Origin: Gigaspora margarita
Taxonomy: Eukaryota; Glomeromycota; Glomeromycetes; Diversisporales; Gigasporaceae
DNA: 64,000 nucleotides
Assembly (NCBI GenBank): GCA_009809945.1
Contig: WTPW01000794.1
Span: 138,004-202,003, forward strand
Direction of reading: 5' to 3'
Below, one piece after another: positions 1 to 11,935 of the stretch (position 1 is its first letter; each line of letters starts with the position of its first letter). The notes under the pieces are model-generated. The model searched no databases, was not told where the DNA came from, and saw nothing but the letters and a program-made list of their open reading frames with translations. The translations under genes were made by a program, and so were the position numbers.

Positions 1-345
1 ATATATAATATTTAAAATATTAAATAATAATAAATAAATAAAATAAAATTTAAAAAAAAATTGTAAAAACTTGCGAATATTATATATTTAATTTAAAATA
101 TAATATATAATAAAAAAAAATAAAAAAATTTTAGAAAACTCAAAAACTTGCAAAAACCTGTAAAACGTTTAAAAAAAAAAAAAAAGCATGATTATATGAA
201 TATTATAATTATTAATTGCAGAATTGATATCATAAAAAAAATATATCGATTAACCAGATATATATCGATTACTATTACTATCGATAATAATTAGCAAAAA
301 AATTGATTATCGATAAATATCATACCCGGTTAGTAATCGATATAT

Positions 346-594
346 GGGGATGAGTTAATAAAAAAGGGACAAATTTTTTCTAAGTAAAAGTTTTCTTGAC
401 TTTAGACTTAAATATTTTAACAACTATTTTAATAAATTTAATAAATTTTTTTTTATTTTAATTCTATATAATTTCAAGAAAAAAATAAAAAATTTTTTAG
501 CAAATTTGATTAAATAGTTGTTAAGATATTTAAATTTAAAAAAAAAAAAAATTTTACTAAAAATGATTTGTCCCTTTTCTATTGACTCACCCCC
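346..594. mobile_element. 249-bp MITE with 4-bp ATAT duplication
   Basis: The ends form a TIR: the left starts GGGGATGAGTTAATA followed by AAAAAGGGACAAAT, and the right ends with its imperfect complement ...GACTCACCCC. ATAT flanks both sides (342-345, 595-598). The interior is a near-hairpin of A/T tracts around TAATTTAATAAATT. A related 254-bp element lies at 20757-21010 and a one-ended relic at about 62322. No coding capacity. The superfamily is unassigned. Confidence 0.75.
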
Positions 595-598
595 ATAT

Positions 599-963
599 AG
601 AAAAAAAATGAGACAGCTTTGGACAATGATTTGAACAATTTTGAACAATTTTGAACAATTAAAAAAAATAAAATTACTTAAAATTTTATTAAGATAACCT
701 ATTTTAATTNTAACTNGAATNTAAAAAAAANNTAAAAAAATATATAGNTATATATTTTTTANATAGNTTTATTAATTATTAAAAAAAAAACAAGCTTTGG
801 ACAATCTTGGACGTTTGGACAATTTTGGACATGGACAAGCCAAAAAAGGCTGTGAACAGCCAAAACATACAACACTGCCCCCATATATCTATATATAAAA
901 TTTGCTAATGTAGGGCAATCTATTTTTGTAACTTAGAAAAGGTTGTTCAGAATAAAATTTTAC
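599..963. repeat. Degenerate GGACAATTTT/GAACAATTTT short repeats
   Basis: Short direct repeats of TTGGACAATTT and TTGAACAATTT cluster at 617-660 and 790-840. Several N bases fall at 710-767, so part of the stretch is unresolved. No ORF or RNA gene is visible. It may be the two ends of an old DNA element. Confidence 0.4.
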
Positions 964-1184
964 ATTATATAATATGTTTTTTTTTTTTATGTCAAAGTTA
1001 CTACAAAGGGGAAAGGCTTTTATTCAAGTAAATCAGATCACGGGACCTTTAGGGGCACACCTGACATTGGTTATATTGATGAGAGTACAACTAGCCACAC
1101 ATACAACTTTTGGTTGTCTAATTTAAGTAGTCCGCCCGAAGGTTCTACACTAGCTGCCATACCTGCAACCCAACTAGGGGGTTA

Positions 1185-1789
1185 GGAGAGTGCAGTAAAT
1201 TACGTAATTAGGGTTTACATAGGTCTGACCCTCCTCCCCCCTGTAATAGACTATTGACCAACCAAATTTCGTTTTTTCAATATTAAAAAAATTCAAAAAT
1301 GTTTTTGACCCCATATACGATAACAGTCGCCACATAGTAAAGTCATAATTTTACTATATGAATCGATTAAAGTTGCTTAAATAAACTTGTTCAGAAGATA
1401 AAATACACTTACCCTAAAATTTTCATCAGTATTGGAATACTTTTTATTATTTGACTTTTTGATTTTTATGTTCGACGAAAATTTTAAAATTTTTTAAGAA
1501 AATATATTTGACGAACGTAAAAATTAAAATTTAAATAATAAAAACTTCTTCAATTTTGATAAAAATTTCAGAATATATGTATTTTGATATTCCAAACAAG
1601 TTTATTTAATCGATAATTATCAATTGATATAGTAAAAAAAAAAATTTACTATGTAGCAACTTTTGGCAAATTTTTATTATAATAAATACTTCAATATTAA
1701 AAAAAATTTTACTATATATATATATAGGACGTGATAATTGGGGACCCCCTCCCTCCCCTAAAAAAATTACGTGATTTTCTGCACTCCCC
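1185..1789. mobile_element. Harbinger-like MITE, 605 bp, TTA duplication, inside the SINE
   Basis: TIRs are GGAGAGTGCAGTAAATTACG at the left and GGGGAGTGCAGAAAATCACG in reverse complement at the right. TTA is duplicated (1182-1184, 1790-1792). The homologous point in the uninterrupted SINE copy (about 5700-5712) shows a single TTA, so the insertion is proven by an empty site. A 3-bp TWA duplication suggests PIF/Harbinger. No coding capacity. Confidence 0.85.
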
Positions 1790-1801
1790 TTACCTATTTT
1801 A

Positions 1802-3899
1802 CATCACGAAATATTTTAAGTAGCTATATATCGATATATAACGCATAATCGTTTTATATCGATTAAAATTAATCGTTATACATCGATTAACTTGTTATAA
1901 ATCAATATATATCTATAATCAATAAATATCGTAATTAAAATATAAATCGTTATACATCTGCTAATCGATAGTTATCGTATTCATTATGGCGAGTAGCGCC
2001 ACCCATCATATTTTGTTTTTATTTTTTAAATTACAGTAGTAGTTTCGAAATGGTTCGATACATTTCAAAAATATTTTAGAACTGTGAAACCAAGCGATCT
2101 GTAACCTGCATCATACCAAGTGCGCATTGGACTATATTTGCGCAATGATTTGAAATATTGTATGATGGATTGATAAAATTTTGTATTACATGATCAGATT
2201 AGATCTTTTGTTTATAAATTAGATCTTCTACATTGCTTTTTTTTTCGGGTTGTTTTGTTTTTTTATTTTCGTTTTGTTTTTTTGTTTCGCTTTGTTTTTT
2301 TTTTTATTTTTTAATTTTTTTTCTTTTTATTTGGCACTTTACAAGAAAACCAGCCCTTTGCAAGAAAACCAACAACTTTTCGGCACTATACAAGTACACC
2401 AATATGACTTCACAAGCCAACTCAAATTTCCGACACTTTGCAAGAACTCTTCTAAATCTTCAAGTACGCTTCTTTAGAGAAATGATTTAGTTAGGCACAA
2501 GTTTTTGCAAGTTTTTGCTTATTTATTTTTTCATTTGATACTTTTTTGTTTTTGTTTTTTTGGTTTTTTTTTAAAATTTTTTTTATTAATTTATTTTATT
2601 CCAGTACTTTGTAAGAACATGCTTCTTTAGAGAAATAATTTAGTTAGGCGCCTGTATTCGCAAGTATTCGCAAGTTAACCAAGCACTTTACAAAATACAA
2701 CTAGGTTTCGACAATTTCTGAATTTGAACTCTTACTTTAGAAAAATAGAGATTTGGGGCTTCGTTTATTTTTTTTTATTAAGTTTGCTTGCATATTTTGT
2801 TTTTTAGTTATTTTTTTTTTACTTATTTTTTTACTTTTATTTTATTTTATTTATTTCTGACTTTTTTTGGAACTTTGCAAGATACAACCTGACTTTCCGG
2901 CACTTTACAAGAACACCAACTCTAACTTCTCTGCCACTTTGCAAGAACCTACTAGATTCTCTGACAATTTCAAAAACTCCTACGCTTCTGAGAAATAGTT
3001 TTTTTTACTTCTCTACTATTTTAGGAAGTAGCGAATATAAGCGAAGAGAAATAATAGCTAACTGAGGGTGAGAAAAATAAGTGTGTCTGGTATTATGCGA
3101 CGAAGTGCGAAAGTAGTTTAAATTATTACTATTTTTTATTTTCATTTTTTTTTTGTTATTTTTTTACTTCTCTACACTTTTTAGGATATAGCGAATATAA
3201 GTGAATATAAGCGAATATAAGTCTGTAGAGCTAGTATTATGTGATGAAGAGCGAAAGTAGTTTACAATATTACTATTTTTTCATTTTTGTTTTTTTTTTG
3301 TTATTTTTTTACTTCTCTACTATTTTTAGAAAGTAGCGAATATAAGTGAATATAATAGTTAAAACAAAGAAGAGAAATAATAGCTAACTGCGGGGTAAGA
3401 AAAATAAGTATATAGAGCTAGTATTATGCGACAAAGTGCGAAAGTAGTTTATTTTTGTTTCATTTTTTTTCGTTATTTTTTTTTGTTGTAAAGAATATAT
3501 AATAATATATAATAAATAAAATATATTTAATTTAAAATATAATGTATAATAATAATAATAATAAAAAAATATAAAATTTTATATTAAAATGTGAAACGTT
3601 GTGAAAATATGCGAAAACCTGTATAATAATAATAATAAATAAATAAATATAAAATTTTATATTAAAATGCAAAACCTTGCGATCATATACGAAATCCTGT
3701 AAAATGTTTAAAAATAAGTATAAAGTATAATAGTATTGATTGAATTATTATTCGTGATTTTAATCTGATTACTATCGATTGTTACCGATTATTATCGATT
3801 ACTAACTTAATCGATAGTCCTTGTCAGGGGGATTTTAATCGATTACTAGCCAATAACTGATAAAAATCGATAGTAATCCCCGTACAAATTTTGGTGATG
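1802..3899. mobile_element. 2.1-kb non-coding element with TA duplication, inside the SINE
   Basis: It begins CATCACGAAAT and ends ATTTTGGTGATG, with TA on both sides (1800-1801, 3900-3901). The empty site is visible in the SINE copy at about 5690-5700. Sub-ends are rich in ATCGATTA / TAATCGAT motifs (1830-1975 and 3730-3870). The middle holds the tandem repeats listed at 2330-3470. The TIR is short and no transposase is visible; a mariner-type TA target is an inference. Confidence 0.65.
2330..3470. repeat. Degenerate tandem repeats (CTTTGCAAGAAC and 170-bp AGCGAATATAAG units)
   Basis: From 2330 to 2990 the phrase 'cacttt(g/a)caagaac' recurs with polypyrimidine spacers. From 3000 to 3470 a unit of about 170 bp repeats about three times: a T-rich run, CTTCTCTACTATTTTTAG, AGCGAATATAAG, AGAGCTAGTATTATG, then GTGCGAAAGTAG. 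Reverse-oriented relatives occur at 5912-6420 and 10490-11560. Apparent small ORFs here are T-tract artefacts. Confidence 0.7.
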
Positions 3900-4655
3900 T
3901 AAACTCTCTGGTCCATGCTTCTCCTGCCAAATCCTCCTTGTATCACCAGTATAGTTCTCCGTTACATAAATCAGTCAAGGCCAGTCCTGGATACTTGCGG
4001 AATCTCCTTAGGACTAGTTTATCCTTGTAGTACACTTGGTAAAGCAGTCCCTGTTCCACACAGGTATTACCTACACTTCAGTAACTTACGCTATAGCTTT
4101 ACCTATATACTTGGAGTCAGAGCTAACCATTAAACCCCTACTGTTACCTACTTCTGCCCTTGTAAGGTTCACTCCAATCCCAATACCCACCACAACCTTC
4201 CTATCGGTTCTTCTTTAGTATCCCCAAACTTCCAAACCAGTTAGCCCAAAAGGGTCAGTCAGCCTGGCTTTAAGTGCCAAATGGACTTCCTCTCCTTGGT
4301 ACATACTACCGAAACACATGTTCTTTTCCTCCGATACAACTCTGGCGGCCAGGTTGGTGGACCTCCTCCTCGAGGATCTTGTCGTCTGGTTCTCTGGCTC
4401 CAGTTTCTGATATTCCAATATGGTTAGCACCATCAAAGATCTTTGCACTCGGGACTTCTAAATGGGTATCCATCTTCTGATCCTTGGATTTTGTGCGCCT
4501 GACGGCTCCTATTCAAGATGGTGTACCAAAGGACCAATGAGAAGAGATAGTACTGTAACACAGGCCTATTTTCCAAAGCGTCGCCAGTGGGATTTGAACC
4601 CTAGACCTGCCGCTTGGAGTGACAACTTACCAACTTCTCTAAGTCACCATACCCT

Positions 4656-4931
4656 ATTATATAATATGTTATTTTATATATATTTTATACTTTATTACCA
4701 ATAAGTAAAAACTTTAATTTTTTAAAAAAATTTTTTCTGTCTACAAAATCGAGCAATCTAATTGGTTGAATCACAGGGTGCAACATGTTGTGGGTACAAC
4801 AAATTTATATTTCCTTATTATATATTACATTTATATAGTATTATTTTTACATTATTACAAATATTTTAACCTACTTCTGCACTTTATTGTATTTAATTCT
4901 ATTACTATATACAAAAAACTAGCTCTATACA
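4656..4931. other. 276-bp spacer between two head-to-head SINEs
   Basis: AT-rich unique-looking sequence that includes the right TSD of the left SINE (4656-4668) and the left TSD of the right SINE (4918-4931). No gene is visible. Confidence 0.6.
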
Positions 4932-5911
4932 GGGTGTGGTGATTTAGAGAAGTTGGTAAATTGTCACCCCAAGTAGCAGATCTAGGGTTCAAATCCTACT
5001 GCTAACGTTTTGAAAAATAGATTTGTGTTATGATAACCATTTTTCCTCATAGGTCCTTTGGTACACTATCTTGAATGGAAGCCGCTGGGCATACAAAAAT
5101 CCAAGAACCAGAAAATAGATACCCGTTTGGAAGTCCTGAGTAAAGAAGTAGCAAAGTTCTTTGACGGTGCTAACCATAATTGGAATATCAGAAACTGGAG
5201 CCAGAGAACAGGACGACAAGATCCTCGAAGAGGGGTCCACTAATCTGGTTGCCAGAGTCGCACCAGAGGAAAAGGACATGTGTTTTGGCAATATGTACTA
5301 AGGGAAAGGAGTCCATTCGGCACTTAAAGCTAGGCTGATTGACCCTTCTGAGCTAACTGGTTTGGAAGTTTGGGGATACTGAGAAAGGACCAATAGGAAG
5401 GTTGTAGTAAGTATCGGGATTGAAGTGAACCTCGCAAGAGCAGAAGTAGGTAACGGTAGCGATTTAATGGTTAGCTCTGACTGCAAGTATATAGGTAAAG
5501 CTGTAGCGTGAGTTACTAAAGCGTAGGTAATACCTGTGTAGAACAGGGACTGCTCTACCAAGTGTGCTGCGAGGATAAACTAGTCCTATAGGATTTCTGT
5601 GAGCATCCAGAACTGGCCTTAACTGACTTATGTAATGGAGGACTATACTGGTGATACAAGAAGGATTTGGCAGGAGAAGCATAGATCAGAGGGTTTAAAT
5701 AGGTAACCCTCTAGTTGGGTTGCAGATATGGCAACTAGTGTAAAACCTTTGGGCGGACTACTTAAATTAGACAACCAAAAGTTGTATGTATGGCTTGTTG
5801 TACTCTCATCTATGTAACAAATGTCAGGGTGCCCCTGGAGGCGCCCTTGATCTGACTTACTTGAATAAAAGCCTTTCTTTATAGTGATAACTTTGATATA
5901 AAAAAAAAAAA
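4932..5911 (+). mobile_element. tRNA-derived SINE, uninterrupted copy (980 bp)
   Basis: The tRNA-like head runs from about 4932 to 5010, with A-box TTAGAGAAGTTGG and B-box GGGTTCAAATCC. A long body follows, then AATAAA near 5862 and a poly-A tail ending at 5911. The 14-bp duplication ACTAGCTCTATACA flanks it exactly (4918-4931, 5912-5925). The target belongs to the AGAGCTAGT tandem-repeat family. Its sequence is the inverted homologue of 977-4655, but the separate TSDs show two independent insertions. No recognisable protein is encoded. Confidence 0.88.
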
Positions 5912-5957
5912 ACTAGCTCTATACACTTATTTTTACTCATTTCACAGTTAGCTATTA

Positions 5958-6297
5958 CAGTCAGACATCCATAAATTCAATATCCATAAATGCAATACTC
6001 CCTAAATGCATGTTTTTGTCTTGTCTGTAAGAAATTATTAGTGCTAAATGCATGCTCTATATTCTGTAAATGCATGTTCTCCCAAATAATTTTCTATATT
6101 ACACTACCTCTCTAAATTCACATAGCCAATCAAATTTTAGTATTTAAGATAGATTATATAGTTTTAGTAGAAGTTACACAAACTTGATGATCTAATCTTT
6201 AAAGCTACAATTTAATTAGCTCTCTTTAAATGCAATACCTCCCTAAATGCATGTTGTAGGCTTGTCTGTATATGTTGCATTTATGGAGGTTTGACTG
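5958..6297. mobile_element. Tc1/mariner-like MITE, 340 bp, TA duplication
   Basis: TIRs are CAGTCAGACATCCATAAAT at the left and, in reverse complement, CAGTCAAACCTCCATAAATG at the right. TA flanks both sides (5956-5957, 6298-6299). The interior repeats CCCTAAATGCATG and TAAATGCAATA. It splits a copy of the AGAGCTAGT tandem unit; the intact unit at 10900-10990 serves as the empty-site reference. No transposase. Confidence 0.82.
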
Positions 6298-6461
6298 TAT
6301 TTTCACTTCTTTGTTTTAACTATCATTTTCACTTTGGCTATTTTTTTTGTTTTGGCTATAACTTTTGTTTTGCTTTCTTTTTTTAAATACTTTCTAAAAA
6401 GAGTAGAGAAGTGAAAAAAATAAAAAAAATTTTTTAGAAGTATTGGTGTTCTTGCAAATTG

Positions 6462-6986
6462 GGGCATCCATAAATAACGTTATATTTGAGAGGGGTTACC
6501 CAAAATATAATAATTTTTTTAACAGCAGGGGGAGTTGAAAAAATATAACATAATCAATTTATAAAAATTTGTTTAAAACTTGATCCAGAGGTCCAAATTA
6601 GATAATTTTGGTACCATTCAAATTGTCTCAAGAAGAGGATTCGAATGCTACCAAAATCATTTGATTTGGATTACTAAATCATGTTTTATTAATGAATCAC
6701 TATTGGTTATTATGTTTTCTTATAAAATTACTATAAAATCAATAGTTTTTTGTGAATAACTCTTGATCCAATAGTCCATTGAAATAATTTTGGTACCATT
6801 GGATGTGTCTCATAGAGACGAATCAAATGGTACCAAAATCATCCAAATTGGATTACTGGGTTATAATATATTCAAGTTTTTGTAAAATTTTATATATAAA
6901 CATATAGATTTTAAAATTTTTTTTATATAGCCTAGAGGAGTCAAGAGCTACTATATAGAAGTACATAACATTATTTATGGATGCCC
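6462..6986. mobile_element. 525-bp MITE with GGGCATCCATAAATAAC ends
   Basis: The left TIR GGGCATCCATAAATAACGTT pairs with the right end AACATTATTTATGGATGCCC. A second palindrome lies inside, with TGGTACCATT and GAT(C)CA blocks at about 6575-6850. No clear TSD was found. Diverged relatives of the end occur at 31700-31815. Confidence 0.7.
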
Positions 6987-7499
6987 TTTAAGCAACAGAA
7001 AAATGCATATAATGAAATGATAATATATCATAATTAATGATAAGATTCCAAAATGGCAACTCCAAAGTAATATCAAAGTGAATCAAGGCTAGCAAAAATC
7101 AGTAAACAAAAAAAAAAGCATATAATGCCAAAAACAATAATAGCTTCTCTGAAAAATACCAAAGATGGTGATATACCAAAATTCACGACAACAAGACTTT
7201 AAAAGATTGATTCCTAAAGAGTGACTTTATAAGGTGATTCCCAAATAGCAAATTCAAAAAAGTAACTCCAAAAGCGATAATTCCAAATGCAATGACTCCA
7301 AAAGCAATGACTTCAAAAATGACATGATAGTGAAATAGACAAAAGCTAAAAAAAAAAGTTCCACAAAAGGTTAGTATCTAACATAATGAAAAAAGAAACA
7401 AAGCGAAAAATAAAAAACTGTCTGATCATATTTATGATGATCAGGTTATACAACAATTTTTATACTAAACTAGTAATGATCACTACAGGTGATACAAAG

Positions 7500-7643
7500 T
7501 AATTTTGTAAAAAATTACTATTAAAATTCAATTCAAATTCAAATGTTTAAATCAAATCAAATTCAAATCAGTATTAATTTAATTTAATCAAATTCAAATT
7601 GATCAAATATTTGATTTGATTTGAATTTGAGGAACCCTAGTTA
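7500..7643. repeat. ATTTGATTTGA-rich MITE remnant
   Basis: Repeats of CAAATTCAAAT/ATTTGATTTG end in GAGGAACCCTA. This matches the right end of the hAT-like element at 13758-14043. The left end is not recognisable, so it is treated as truncated. Confidence 0.55.
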
Positions 7644-7768
7644 CTGAATTAGTAATATATTGTGTTATTGTAATAACTTATAAGCTTTATAATTGAATTT
7701 TTACAGTAAATCAAATAGAAATTATATCAATTTTAATACAATTTAACTCATAGCTAATATAGTATTAT

Positions 7769-8454
7769 CCTATATCCACTTCTTTAAAGACAGTAGGTAA
7801 CTAGAGCGATCTTAGATAGTGAACACTTTGTGTAATCTCACTTATTACTGTGATTTATCTAAGTTGAAAGACATTTCTAACAAAACTTAACAAAGAAGAT
7901 TTAAAGCAATTTGCAATTACAAAAGAGGCAATAATTAGTATATGAAGATACTAGTAACTGTTTAATTTAGGTATTAAATAATTGTTTTTATTATTAAAGG
8001 AGTATGAAAACTTAATGTTAAACTTGGGGTTCACATCTGCTACTTTTATACTTTTTAAAATTACATAAGTTTAGAGGACTATACCTATTACATATGCAAT
8101 ATATACTATATTTACTATTAAAAAATATTATATATAGTATATAAAATAAATAACATATATAGAATAAATAAAATATGTAATAAATGTTTTCAAAAATGGT
8201 ATGTTTTATATGAGTTACATGTAACAAATCTGCTTGCAGTCATCGCCTAGCCAACCAGATTGCAGATCTAATATTAATTGGTAATTGGTTTCGATCTTAT
8301 CATCTAGTAGTCAGATTTGGATAAAATATAGCTTGTTAGAACCGTTTCAGCAAGCTGATTCAAATGGCAGTAGTTCTATTCAATTCTGGTTACTAGATTA
8401 AGAATTATAATCGATTTTGTGTTTTATAGCAATTTTTATAGATCAACAATAGTA
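7769..8454. mobile_element. Insertion of about 690 bp unique to arm A
   Basis: The stretch is absent from arm A', where the flanking sequences join directly (near 31590). Short TAGTA repeats flank it, but no TIR or poly-A was found, so the element type is unknown. It contains an AT-rich block (8018-8230) whose open frame is compositional. Confidence 0.5.
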
Positions 8455-8784
8455 AGTTATTGCTAGTGATGTAGTGAATTATAAGAATTAAAAAAATAAT
8501 AAAGAATCTTTAAATAAAGAATTCTAAATTCATCTAAGAATGCCTGAATATTATTTGTTAATGAATAAGCTTTAGTAATGAAAAATTTATAAATCTTCTA
8601 TTTATTGCTTAATAAAAACTCTGTTTTATTGTATCAAACAAAAATCATCTTTAGAATGTGAAAATTAACAAATTTATACTATATAAGAAGTTAATTTACT
8701 TTATGAAGCTAGTAGAAATCTAGAAAGTTAATCATTTATTTTTTCTCCTATAGTTTTTTTTATTATTACTTTGTATATAATTAA

Positions 8785-9305
8785 GGGTAGAGGATACGTA
8801 GATCATTTTTCATATGATCTTGATGGCAAAATTTTTTTCTTTTTAAAATTAAAGAAAATTTTATTAAGTAAGTTATTTTAAAATTCATTTTAGAAGTTGT
8901 AGAATAGGTATTTGTGATTCTAATGGTAGTAAAACCATTAATATTGGTTAGATATTCGCTTAGAAATATGTAGTTAGAAATTGGGTATTGATTTTTTGTT
9001 TACAAAAATTATATGATGATCATATGATCTAGCCAATCAAAATTGACAATTTTGTGTAACTCTAGCAAATTTGGGGCTACCGCAGCAAACTTTATGATAT
9101 ATACAAGTATACTTTTTTAAAATAATTTGTTTATTAAAATTTATATCTTTAGAAAAAGCATATTTTAATCTATAAAAATATAAAATTTTGAAAAAAATTA
9201 ATTGTGTTTTCAAAAATTTCTATCAGTGGTATATTTTTATTCTCTATATAAGGTCCTGATTTGCCATACATATTATATGAAAATTGATCTATGTATCCTC
9301 TACCC
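8785..9305. mobile_element. piggyBac-like MITE, 521 bp, TTAA duplication
   Basis: TIRs start GGGTAGAGGATACGTAGATC at the left; the right reads GATCTATGTATCCTCTACCC. Both sides carry TTAA (8781-8784, 9306-9309). Arm A' at about 31125-31140 shows the pre-insertion sequence with a single TTAA between the same flanks. TTAA specificity is characteristic of the piggyBac superfamily. No transposase ORF. Confidence 0.88.
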
Positions 9306-9904
9306 TTAAGAGATTTGCAAATTGATAATATTATATATGTTAATACTGTAATAAGATTAGGACCAGCATTAAGGTAATATTTTAAGCCCCCAAAGTAGTA
9401 TTGGGCATTTTCATTCTATGATACCAGACCTATCATTAGAACTTTGGATTTATAATTCCAATTAGAACGTATAACGATAAGTTCAATTCAACTACCAAAA
9501 GGTTTTGATTATATAATGATCTCTATATCTGTAGCATATAGCTATACAATAAATTAAAATACACAGTTTATTATAGAATTGTACTTTGATTGGATTTAAA
9601 TATTTCTTGCATTATACAATTTTGGCCAAAAATCAATATTTAATTCCAAAAGGAGGGATTACCAAAGCAGATAAAGTGAGTAAGCCTAGAATATTTCACT
9701 GAGAGAAAATATTTTATCTAAGAGAAATTATTTACATGTTTCGAACTTTGAAAGTACAGTTAAACCTAAAATTATTTTATTCTGATACAATTTTTCTTAG
9801 TTTGACTTGAAACACTAGTTATATTTCTGATATTCAAATTACTCTTTGATGCAATTAACTATCTTTTTATATATCAACATTAGCAAAATAAATATACAAA
9901 ATCT

Positions 9905-10012
9905 TTCAAAAGAAATTGCATGCCGAAATTTTTCAAAAAAATTGCAATTGATGTAAAATCTTTCGAAAGAATTGCAATTTTTCAAAAGATTTCGGCATGT
10001 ATTTCTTTTGAA
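9905..10012. repeat. Imperfect hairpin of TTTCAAAAGA / GCATGCCGAAA
   Basis: TTCAAAAGAAATTGCATGCCG on the left pairs with CGGCATGTATTTCTTTTGAA on the right, around AATTGCAATT blocks. It is followed by GAAATATTTCAAAATATATT repeats like those at 11833-11935. It may be a small foldback element; no TSD was found. Confidence 0.55.
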
Positions 10013-10131
10013 ATATTTTAAAATAAATTTTGAAATATTTCAAAATATATTGCAAAATATTGCGAAATAGAGCAAATAAAAACAATACAACTCTGTATCT
10101 AATTATCCTCTCTCTGGGTTACAAAAGGTAA

Positions 10132-10283
10132 GGGGAGTAACAAAAATCAGGTGATTTTTTAGGGGGGAAGAGGGGTAAAAAATGATGAAATTATATATAG
10201 GAACCTGACCAAATTTATATTAAAAAGGGGGAAGGGGGGTAGGCCTCTAATAAAAAATAATCAGGTGATTAATGACACAGCCC
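10132..10283. mobile_element. Harbinger-like MITE, 152 bp, TAA duplication
   Basis: The left end GGGGAGTAACAAAAATCAGG pairs with the right end in reverse complement, GGGCTGTGTCATTAATCACC. TAA is duplicated (10129-10131, 10284-10286). The inner phrase 'ggaacctgaccaaat' is shared with the element at 31332-31470, so the two belong to one family. Confidence 0.8.
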
Positions 10284-10489
10284 TAATATTTTGTATATTA
10301 TCACAATTATGTTTTGTAAATTTTTGAATATTTTCACAGGTTTTCACATGTTTTCGCAATTTAATATAAAATTTTATATTTTTTTATTTATTATTATACA
10401 TTATATTCTAAATTTATTTTAAATTAAATACACATTTTTATTCAACATTATATTTTTATTATATATTATTATACAAAAAAAATAAAAAA

Positions 10490-11570
10490 AATGACGAAAA
10501 AGTGAACCCAAAAAAATGAAAAAAATGAAAACGAAATGTATTTAAAATACTTTTGTATTTTGTCACTTATAATACCAAAATCTAGCTCTACATGCTTATT
10601 TTTACTCACCCCACAATTAGCTATTATTTTGCTTCTTTGTTTTAACTATTGTTTTGTTTCACTATTTCTTTTGTTTTTGCTATCGTCTTCATTTCGCTCT
10701 TTTTTAAATACTTCTTAAAAATAGTGTAAAAGTGAAAAATAAAAAAAAACAACTGAAAAAAACAAAAAATATAAGCAAACTAAATAAAAAAAAATAAAGA
10801 CAAAAAAAAAAATGAACCCAAAAAAAATGAAAAAAAATGAAAACGAAAATGTATTTTAAAATACTTTCGCACTTCATCACATATAATTCTATAAAAAACT
10901 AGCCCTACATGCTTATTTTCGCTCACCCCACAATTAGCTTTTATTTCGCTTCTTTGTTTTAACTATCATTTTGCTTCAGCTATTTTTTTTGTTTTGGCTA
11001 TTATTTTTATTTTGCTCTTTTTTAAATACTTCCTAAAAATAATAGAGAAGTAAAAAATAAAAAAAAAATTAAAAAAAACAAAAATATAACAAACTGAATA
11101 AAAAAAAATATAAGAAGCCCTAAAACTTCATTTTTTATATTCATCAAATGCTGAAATAGTCTGGGTTGGTTTTCTTGAAAGTGCCAAGAAATAAGGGCTG
11201 TGTTCTTGCAACGTGCCAGAATAAACTAAATTAATAAAAAAAAAAATTAAAAAAAAAACAAAAACAAAAAGTGTCAAACAAAAAAAAAAATATAACGAAA
11301 CCTTGCAAAGACTTGTAAAAACTTGTGTTCAACTAAAACTATTTCTTTAAAGAAATGTTCTTGGCAATTTAAAAATTGCAAAGAAATAGTTGTATTTTTG
11401 CGAAGTGTCGAAAGTCTAAGTTGGTTTGCAAAATCAAATCTGCGATCCTGCAAAGTAACGAAAAGTTGTAGATTTTCTTACAATTCTTCAAAGTTAGGTT
11501 GGTCATCTTGTAAAATACTGAAATAAAAAAAAAAACAAAACAAACAAAAAAACAAAACAAATGAAAAAAA
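10490..11570. repeat. Reverse-oriented copies of the AGAGCTAGT / CTTTGCAAGAAC tandem family
   Basis: Units read in the opposite direction to those at 2330-3470: CACTT(C/A)GTCAC..TATAAT, CTAGCT(C)TACATGCTTATTTT, CCCACAATTAGCT, TTTGTTTTAACTAT. The end of the block (11140-11530) has the TTGCAAAGTG/GAAAGT phrases. The small ORFs at 10536 and 11323 lie inside these repeats and are not supported as genes. Confidence 0.65.
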
Positions 11571-11832
11571 AACAATGTAAAACTGAAGATCTAATTATAA
11601 ACAAAGATCAATCTGATCTTGTAATACAGAGTTTGTAGATTATATTCAAACATCATTAAAATATTTAAATATTTTAAAAATATTAGTTCAATATGATCTT
11701 GGTATGATCCAGGTTACAAATCTACTGATCTAGCTTGGTTTCCTAGGTTTAAAATATTTTGAAATATTTCAAAAAATATTTCAATACTACTTTCAAATAT
11801 TTCAAAATTATTTTCAAAATATTTTGAAACCT

Positions 11833-11935
11833 GAAATATTTCAAAATATATTGTGAAATATTTCAAAATATATTGTGAAATATTTCAAAATATATTGTGA
11901 AATATTTCAAAATATATTGTGATATACAAGATCTT
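11833..11935. repeat. 22-bp tandem repeat, about four copies
   Basis: The unit GAAATATTTCAAAATATATTGT is repeated head to tail. It is self-complementary in its first half (AAATATTT), so each unit can form a small hairpin. Confidence 0.85.

Larger units (their letters stand above)
977..4655 (-). mobile_element. tRNA-derived SINE, about 970 bp, interrupted by two later insertions
   Basis: On the minus strand the element starts at 4655 with a tRNA-like head. It carries an A-box-like TTAGAGAAGTTGG near 4640 and the B-box GGGTTCAAATCC near 4590. It ends in a poly-A tail (plus-strand T run at 977-989). The 13-bp duplication ATTATATAATATG flanks it (964-976, 4656-4668). Removing the two nested elements (1185-1789 and 1802-3899) and their duplicated target bases leaves about 970 bp, matching the second copy at 4932-5911. 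AATAAA lies close to the tail. Its body reads open for 60-80 codons in places but encodes no recognised protein. Presumed non-autonomous and mobilised by a LINE (inference). Confidence 0.85.

Noticed and set aside
2230-2490. 75-85 codon ORFs rich in Phe
   Set aside because: They are driven by T tracts at the edge of a tandem-repeat region, with no domain.
977-5911. A single large foldback transposon
   Set aside because: Each arm has its own TSD and poly-A tail, so they are two SINE insertions.
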